Source: Leucobacter chironomi DSM 19883 (lineage in GTDB: Bacteria > Actinomycetota > Actinomycetes > Actinomycetales > Microbacteriaceae). From it: a DNA stretch of 64,000 bases. The stretch is taken from the NCBI RefSeq assembly GCF_000421845.1, contig NZ_ATXU01000002.1, forward strand, positions 351,190 to 415,189, in the 5' to 3' direction. Within the stretch, counting starts at the first letter, position 1. Every line of letters starts with the position of its first letter. Shown here in pieces: positions 59,449 through 64,000 of this stretch. The notes beneath the pieces were generated by a model. That model did not search any database. It worked only from the letters and a program-made list of their open reading frames with translations, and was not told the DNA's origin. A program made the position numbers and the translations under genes.

Positions 59449-60171
59449 CTAAGAGACAACAGCCGCCAGCAGCGCCTCGGGGTCGCGGCGCGGGCCCGTG
59501 AAGAAGGGCGTCTCCTCGATGACGTGCCGTCGAGCCCCCGTCGCCCGCAGCTCCCGCATCAGGTCGACGATGCGAGTCAGCTCGTCCGCCTCGAATGCGA
59601 GCAGCCACTCGTAATCGCCGAGCGCGAACGAGGCGACGGTGTTCGCGAGCACATCGCCGTAGTCCCGGGCTGCGGCGCCGTGCTCGCGCAGCAGTTCCCT
59701 GCGCTCGGCATCGGGCAGCAGGTACCATTCACGGCCGCGCACGAACGGGTACACGCAGACGTAGCCGCGGGGGTCGTCTCCCGCGAGGAAGGCCGGCACG
59801 TGCCCGCGGTTGAACTCCGCCGCCCGATGCACCCCGATCGACGACCACACGGGCGCCAGGCGGCCGCCCGCCCAGTCGAGCACCGCCCGGTAGGCCCGCT
59901 GCAGAGCCTCGGGATCCGGGGCGTGCCACCACACGAGCACGTCGGCGTCGGCGCGGTAGCCGGCCACGTCGTACCAGCCGCGAGTGATGAGGCCGTCGAT
60001 GCCGTCGAGCTCGGCGAGCAGCCCGCGCACGATCGATCCCCACGCCGGGGAGAGTCCGAGCGCGGGCCCAGAGCGAGACGCACTGAAGACGGCGTACATG
60101 GTGTAGTTGATGTCGGCGTTGATGGTCTCCGCGACCGCGGAGTGGTCGACGGTCGGGCGGTGGGCGGTCAT
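59449..60171 (-). CDS. chdC: Coproheme decarboxylase (HemQ, chlorite dismutase family)
   Basis: Last step of the coproporphyrin-dependent haem pathway, decarboxylating coprohaem to haem b with peroxide; 240 residues. The catalytic Tyr141 lies in VYPFVRGREWYLLP, and HMREFGR-equivalent sequence appears as ELLREHGAAARDYGDV with TVASFALGDYEWLLAFE beyond it. Follows cpfC on the same strand with 57 bases between. Confidence 0.94.
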   Translation of the reverse strand: MTAHRPTVDHSAVAETINADINYTMYAVFSASRSGPALGLSPAWGSIVRGLLAELDGIDGLITRGWYDVAGYRADADVLVWWHAPDPEALQRAYRAVLDWAGGRLAPVWSSIGVHRAAEFNRGHVPAFLAGDDPRGYVCVYPFVRGREWYLLPDAERRELLREHGAAARDYGDVLANTVASFALGDYEWLLAFEADELTRIVDLMRELRATGARRHVIEETPFFTGPRRDPEALLAAVVS

Positions 60172-60228
60172 ATCTGCTCCATGCTTGTCAGGATCCTGCT
60201 GATCGGTGCTCGTGCGGCGGTCGCCCGC

Positions 60229-61353
60229 TCAGTCGTCCGCGCCCGCGAGCACCGGAATGCCGGTCGCCTCGCCGTGGCGCATGCGGCAGCTGCCGGCGGG
60301 CGCGACGTCGGGGAAGGCTGCCAGCGCTCCGACCGTGCGGGCCGGGACGGTCTCGCCGCGCTCGCGCGCCGCGCGCTCGAGCACCATGTCGATGAGCCCC
60401 GACACGAACTCCGCTCGCACGCCCGCGGTGTCGGCACGGACCGCCGCGATACCCTGCTCTCGGGCCGTCTCGAGCGCTTCGACGTCGAGGTCGAATGCGA
60501 CCTCCATGTGGTCGGAGATGAAGCCGATCGGCGCGATCACGATCTTGCGCACGCCCTGCGCAGCGAGCATCTCAATATGGTCGTTGACGTCGGGTTCGAG
60601 CCACGGCACTCGCGGGTCGCCCGAGCGGGAGCAGTACGCGAGCGACGAGTTGATCTCGGCGCCGATGCGCTCCGCCAGCGCAGCGTCGATGGTGGCGCGC
60701 ACGTCCTCGTGCTGCTCGCGGTAGCCGGGGCCGGTGACCGCGGAGGCATCCTGCATGGTGTCGGGGATCGAGTGCGTCACGTACACGATGTGGGCGCCCG
60801 CGAGGCCGCCGTCGAGGCCGGAGGCCGCCTCTTCGATCGCGTGCCGGTTCGCGTCGACGAAGCCGGGTTCGTTGAAGAAGGGGCGCAGCACGTCGAGGCG
60901 CGGGGCTTCGGCACCCAGTTCGGCCGTGGCGGCCGCGAGGTGTTCGCGGTACTGCCGGCTGCCCGAGTATGAGGCGTAGGCGCTCGTGACGAGCACGAGG
61001 ACGCGTCGCACGCCGAAGGCTGCAGCGTCGCGCAGCGTGTCGACGGTGTAGGGATGCCAGTTGCGGTTGCCCCAGATCACCGGCAGGTCGACGCCGCGTC
61101 GCCCCAGCTCGCCCCGGAGAGCATCGGCGAGGGCGAGGTTCTGGGCGTTGATCGGGCTGCGCCCACCGAAGTGGTGGTAGTGCTCCCCCACCTCGGCGAG
61201 GCGGTCCTCCGGGATGTTCTTGCCCCTCGTGACGTTGCGCAGGAAGGGGATGACGTCGTCGGTGTGATTGGGCCCCCCGAAGGAGCACAGCAGCAGCGCG
61301 TCGTAGGGCAGCGGATCGGCGGGCGTGGCGGTGGAGTGATCGTTCACGGTCAT
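60229..61353 (-). CDS. cpfC: Coproporphyrin ferrochelatase (HemH type)
   Basis: Inserts ferrous iron into coproporphyrin III, 374 residues. LLCSFGGPNHTDDVIPFLRN at the N-terminus, SPINAQNLALADAL, the metal-site His in YVTHSIPDTM, and PRVPWLEPDVNDHI are conserved. The ATG at 61353 (MTVNDHS) is chosen; TACGGT seven bases upstream suggests a leaderless start. Longer frames cross the palindrome. Co-oriented with chdC. Confidence 0.94.
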   Translation of the reverse strand: MTVNDHSTATPADPLPYDALLLCSFGGPNHTDDVIPFLRNVTRGKNIPEDRLAEVGEHYHHFGGRSPINAQNLALADALRGELGRRGVDLPVIWGNRNWHPYTVDTLRDAAAFGVRRVLVLVTSAYASYSGSRQYREHLAAATAELGAEAPRLDVLRPFFNEPGFVDANRHAIEEAASGLDGGLAGAHIVYVTHSIPDTMQDASAVTGPGYREQHEDVRATIDAALAERIGAEINSSLAYCSRSGDPRVPWLEPDVNDHIEMLAAQGVRKIVIAPIGFISDHMEVAFDLDVEALETAREQGIAAVRADTAGVRAEFVSGLIDMVLERAARERGETVPARTVGALAAFPDVAPAGSCRMRHGEATGIPVLAGADD

Positions 61354-61382
61354 GTTCTGCACCGTATCATCAGCCTTCCTGT

Positions 61383-61407
61383 AGATCTGATGTATAACAT
61401 CTGATCT
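61383..61407. promoter_or_regulatory. 25-bp near-palindrome upstream of cpfC
   Basis: AGATCTGATGT-ATA-ACATCTGATCT: 11-base arms with one mismatch, AT-rich, centred about 42 bases before the cpfC start and covering its -35 position. The likely operator of a haem- or iron-responsive repressor; the regulator is not identified. Confidence 0.6.
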
Positions 61408-61487
61408 GAAAGATGCGGTTTCCGTCATCGGGCGATCGGGATCGCGCGCCTCCGCGCGCACCCTCCCTGAGGCACCGGGAACCGGCG

Positions 61488-61493
61488 TAGCAT
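61488..61493 (+). promoter_or_regulatory. -10 box for a leaderless membrane-protein transcript
   Basis: TAGCAT ends six bases before the ATG at 61500. Confidence 0.5.
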
Positions 61494-61499
61494 GATCGC

Positions 61500-61991
61500 A
61501 TGACCGAGGTGGTGTCGCAGTGGAACGACTTCAACGTCGCCATGGCCGGCGCGAGCGCGGCTCTCGCGGGTCTCGTCATCGTCGCTGCGAGCGTGAACAT
61601 CCGCGAGATCGTCGCTGCCGGCACGCTCACCGCCCGGCTCGCGGCCGCGATCGCGACCCTCGTGCTCGCCCTCGTCGTCTCGGCCGTCGGCCTCATCCCG
61701 GGGGTCGGCCTGCTCGGCTACGGTGCGATCACGATCGTCGCGACGGTCGGAGCCGCCTGGTTCCAGGCGCATGCGACACTGGTCATCCTGCGGGATCCGG
61801 AACCTCAGCAGCGAGCGCGGATCCCGAAATCCGTGCTGGGCGCGCTCCCGCTCGCCGCGTATCTGACCGCCGGGCTCCTGATGCTCGGCGGCCTGTCGAA
61901 CGGCCTGCTGCTCGCCGCGGTCGGCTGCCTCGTCGCGATCGTCTCCGCGATCCTCGTCTCCTGGATCGCGCTCGTCGAGGTGCTGCGGTGA
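61500..61991 (+). CDS. Hypothetical membrane protein
   Basis: Protein of 163 residues with about four to five transmembrane helices (roughly 17-33, 47-68, 72-90, 112-130, 135-157). A conserved-looking start WNDFNVAMAGASAALAGLVIVAASVNI recalls small actinobacterial membrane proteins without known function; the key pieces are WNDFN and GASAALAGL. Ten bases separate it from the next gene, so the two are probably one transcript. Confidence 0.75.
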   Translation: MTEVVSQWNDFNVAMAGASAALAGLVIVAASVNIREIVAAGTLTARLAAAIATLVLALVVSAVGLIPGVGLLGYGAITIVATVGAAWFQAHATLVILRDPEPQQRARIPKSVLGALPLAAYLTAGLLMLGGLSNGLLLAAVGCLVAIVSAILVSWIALVEVLR

Positions 61992-62001
61992 GGGGCCGAC
62001 C

Positions 62002-63606
62002 GTGAGCCGCCCCGACGACCGCGCCGTGCAGGAGCCGCGCAGCGCCCCGACCGGTCGCGAGGATGCACTCCGCGCAGTGCGCGACGAGCGGGGAGACTCG
62101 CCCCGGGTGCTCGTGCTCGGCGCGACCGGCTACATCGGCGGCCGTCTCGTGCCTCGGCTGGTCGCCGCCGGATATCGGGTGCGTGTCCTCTCGCGATCCC
62201 GCGAACGAGTCGCAGCCCTGCCCTGGGCCGATGAGGTCGAGATCGTGACCGGCGACGCCGCCGACCCCACCGCCGTCGGCCGGGCGATGCACGAGGTCGA
62301 CGTGGTCTGCTACCTGCTGCACTCCATGGCGAGCGGCGCCGACTTCGAACGGCTCGACCGGGAGATCGCCCGCACCGTCGCCGGCGAGGCCGAACGCGCC
62401 GGCGTGAGCCGCATCGTCTATCTCGGGGGTCTGCACCCCGAAGGCGTGTCGCTCTCCCCTCATCTGCGGTCGCGGAAGGAGGTGGGCGACCTCCTGCTCG
62501 CATCGGAGGTGCCCGCGGTCGTGCTCCAGGCGGGTGTGGTGATCGGCTCGGGCTCGGCGTCGTTCGAGATGGTGCGGCACCTCACCGATGTGCTGCCCTA
62601 CATGCCCGCACCCAAGTGGGTGCGCAACTTCATCCAGCCGATCGCCGTGCGCGACGTGCTCTACTACCTGCTCGCGGCGGTGCGGCTCGCGCCCGAGGTG
62701 AATCGCGCGCTCGATATCGGCGGACCTGACGTGCTGCGCTACGGGCAGATGATGAACGGCTACGCCCTCGAGGCGGGCCTCGGCCAGCGTCGCATCGCCT
62801 CGCTGCCCGTGCTCACCCCGCGGCTCGCCTCGCACTGGGTCGGCCTCGTCACGCCGGTGCCGCGCCGCATCGCACGACCGCTCGTCGAGTCGCTGCAGCA
62901 CCCCTGCGTCATGCGGGATCACGCCATCGACGCGTTCATCCCGCCTCCGCCCGGCGGCCTCACCCCGTATCGCGCAGCGGTGCGGCTCGCGCTCGGCCGC
63001 ATCGAAATCGACGCCGTCGAGACGAGCTGGGTCGACGCGAGGCTCGACGGCGCCCCCAGCGATCCGCTGCCGAGCGACCCGGACTGGGCCGGCCGCACCG
63101 TCTTCACCGATGTGCGTCGTCGCCGCACCTCGGCGGACCCGGCTGCGGTGTGGTCGGTGGTCTCGCGCATCGGCGGGGCGAACGGCTGGTACTCGGCATC
63201 GGTGCTGTGGGCGGCGCGCGGCTGGCTGGATCGTCTCGCGGGCGGCGTCGGACTGCAGCGCGGGCGCCGCAACCGCACGCGGATCGCCGAGGGCGACGCG
63301 ATCGACGTGTGGCGCGTCGAACGGGTCGAGCCGGGGCGGCTGCTGCGGCTGCGAGCCGAGATGTGGACGCCGGGAAGCGCGTGGCTCGAACTCGGGATCG
63401 ACGACACCGCGGGCGGTGTCGAGTACTGGCAACGGGCGGTGTTCTTCCCGCGGGGCCTGCTCGGAAGGCTGTACTGGCTCGCAATGCTGCCGTTCCACGG
63501 CCTCATCTTCAGCGGCATGGTGAGCCGGATCGTCGCGCTCGCGGAGGCCGCAGACCGTGGCGGGGGCACGGGCTCCGCGGATCGCGCCCGGCACCGCTCC
63601 GAGTGA
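62002..63606 (+). CDS. NAD(P)-binding Rossmann protein with C-terminal DUF2867
   Basis: Two-domain protein of 534 residues. Residues 35-290 form an NmrA/atypical SDR Rossmann fold with the dinucleotide motif VLGATGYIGGRLV. Residues about 330-510 match DUF2867, a START/SRPBCC-like domain seen here as SWVDARLDG onward with YWQRAVFFPRGLLGRLYW near the end. The family is common in actinobacteria; no reaction has been assigned. Starts GTG. Confidence 0.87.
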   Translation: MSRPDDRAVQEPRSAPTGREDALRAVRDERGDSPRVLVLGATGYIGGRLVPRLVAAGYRVRVLSRSRERVAALPWADEVEIVTGDAADPTAVGRAMHEVDVVCYLLHSMASGADFERLDREIARTVAGEAERAGVSRIVYLGGLHPEGVSLSPHLRSRKEVGDLLLASEVPAVVLQAGVVIGSGSASFEMVRHLTDVLPYMPAPKWVRNFIQPIAVRDVLYYLLAAVRLAPEVNRALDIGGPDVLRYGQMMNGYALEAGLGQRRIASLPVLTPRLASHWVGLVTPVPRRIARPLVESLQHPCVMRDHAIDAFIPPPPGGLTPYRAAVRLALGRIEIDAVETSWVDARLDGAPSDPLPSDPDWAGRTVFTDVRRRRTSADPAAVWSVVSRIGGANGWYSASVLWAARGWLDRLAGGVGLQRGRRNRTRIAEGDAIDVWRVERVEPGRLLRLRAEMWTPGSAWLELGIDDTAGGVEYWQRAVFFPRGLLGRLYWLAMLPFHGLIFSGMVSRIVALAEAADRGGGTGSADRARHRSE

Positions 63607-63620
63607 TGCGGCGCAGGCGA

Positions 63621-63665
63621 TGGTAGGGCGTGCGGGGCTTGAACCCGCGACCGACGGATTATGAG
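63621..63665 (-). tRNA. 3' half of a CAU-anticodon tRNA (Met/Ile2), truncated
   Basis: On the minus strand a full anticodon loop CTCATAA is followed by stem 3' strand TCCGT, variable loop, T-arm GCGGG-TTCAAGC-CCCGC, acceptor strand ACGCCCT, discriminator A and encoded CCA. Nothing on the other side can form the 5' half: the sequence changes to the IS-like flank after the loop. A tRNA cut at the anticodon loop is what an integrative-element attachment site or an IS insertion leaves. Confidence 0.75.
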
Positions 63666-64000
63666 GGGTCTGCTGCATGTTTAGGTGACATCTGATCTGG
63701 CTTGCCCGAGGGGTGGGTCTGGAAGGATGTTGTTGTGCCAAAGCCATACCCGAGTGAGTTCCGTGACGATGTTGTGCGCGTCGCGAGGAACCGCGATCCT
63801 GGAGTGACGATCGAGCAGATTGCGAAAGATTTCGGCGTTCACCCGATGACGTTGCAGAAGTGGATGCGTCGCGCCGACATCGACGACGGCGCCAAGCCTG
63901 GCAAATCGCGGACTGAGGCGGCCGAGATCCGTGAGCTGCGCAAGCGGAACCGTCTTCTGGAGCAGGAGAACGAGGTTCTGCGTCGGGCGGCGGCGTATCT
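63662..64000 (+). mobile_element. Left end of an IS3-family insertion sequence (continues beyond window)
   Basis: From about TGAGGGGTCTGCTGC onward the sequence no longer fits the tRNA and leads within 75 bases into an IS3-type orfA. IS3 elements commonly begin with TG. The exact terminal inverted repeat cannot be confirmed without the other end. Confidence 0.6.
63735..64000 (+). CDS. IS3-family transposase OrfA (partial)
   Basis: The first 88 codons of an HTH_Tnp_1-type protein: VPKPYPSEFRDDVVRVARN, then a helix-turn-helix (TIEQIAKDFGVHPMTLQKWM) and the leucine-zipper helix EIRELRKRNRLLEQENEVLR. Begins GTG after GGAAGG. OrfA normally binds the IS ends and is fused to the DDE integrase OrfB by a -1 frameshift, which lies outside. 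Still open at the window edge. Confidence 0.9.
   Translation, partial: MPKPYPSEFRDDVVRVARNRDPGVTIEQIAKDFGVHPMTLQKWMRRADIDDGAKPGKSRTEAAEIRELRKRNRLLEQENEVLRRAAAY

Overview
The window is high-GC actinobacterial chromosome, almost certainly Microbacteriaceae and possibly Leucobacter. The grounds are near-universal GC-ending codons, uncharacterised families restricted to Actinomycetota (DUF3159, DUF3710, DUF3093, DUF4193, DUF4191, DUF7455, SepH), a GlnA1/GlnA2/GlnE set, a coproporphyrin-type haem pathway (CpfC/ChdC) and many leaderless genes. Most of it is core genome. Only two stretches look accessory: about 25.5-28.1 kb, and the extreme right end.

Layout. 1-7.4 kb: dxs (cut by the window edge), acnA behind a perfect palindrome, DUF3159-DUF3710, dut, DUF3093, DUF4193. 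7.6-18.7 kb: division regulator sepH, a phosphodiesterase divergent from topoisomerase IV subunit A, a drug/metabolite exporter, topoisomerase IV subunit B, DUF7455, the primary sigma factor and a PAC2 protein. 18.8-25.5 kb: lpdA and sucB (E3 and E2 of the 2-oxoacid dehydrogenases), then DUF4191, an RDD protein and glnA behind a well-formed GlnR box. The lipoate genes usual at this place are absent.

25.6-28.1 kb holds a C4-dicarboxylate transporter and an N-formylglutamate amidohydrolase, each broken by one apparent single-base frameshift. 28.1-33.8 kb carries tag, a possible 25-residue leaderless microprotein, glnE, glnA2 and a short SPOR-like protein. 33.8-39.6 kb: map, RNase P RNA, a zinc-ribbon protein whose ribbon has lost most cysteines, a NIF3 protein and the metQNI methionine importer. 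39.8-46.1 kb: a long-form glyceraldehyde-3-phosphate dehydrogenase, a stress protein, a metallo-hydrolase, an MFS pump, a flavin reductase, glutathione peroxidase, tRNA-Val with a 24-bp copy of its own 3' end, and a peroxiredoxin.

46.4-54.2 kb: aceE (pyruvate dehydrogenase E1) runs directly into the fatty-acid operon fasR-fabD-fabH-acpP-fabF, so acetyl-CoA formation and fatty-acid synthesis are neighbours. A 64-bp tandem repeat separates fasR from fabD, and the last 43 bp of fabF recur just downstream. 54.4-61.4 kb is an iron/haem block: a GATase protein, then efeUOB (iron uptake), dps (iron storage), chdC and cpfC (haem synthesis), with DtxR-like boxes at efe and dps and another palindrome at cpfC. 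61.5-64 kb: a membrane protein, an NAD(P)-binding/DUF2867 protein, half a CAU-anticodon tRNA, and the start of an IS3-type transposase that runs off the window.
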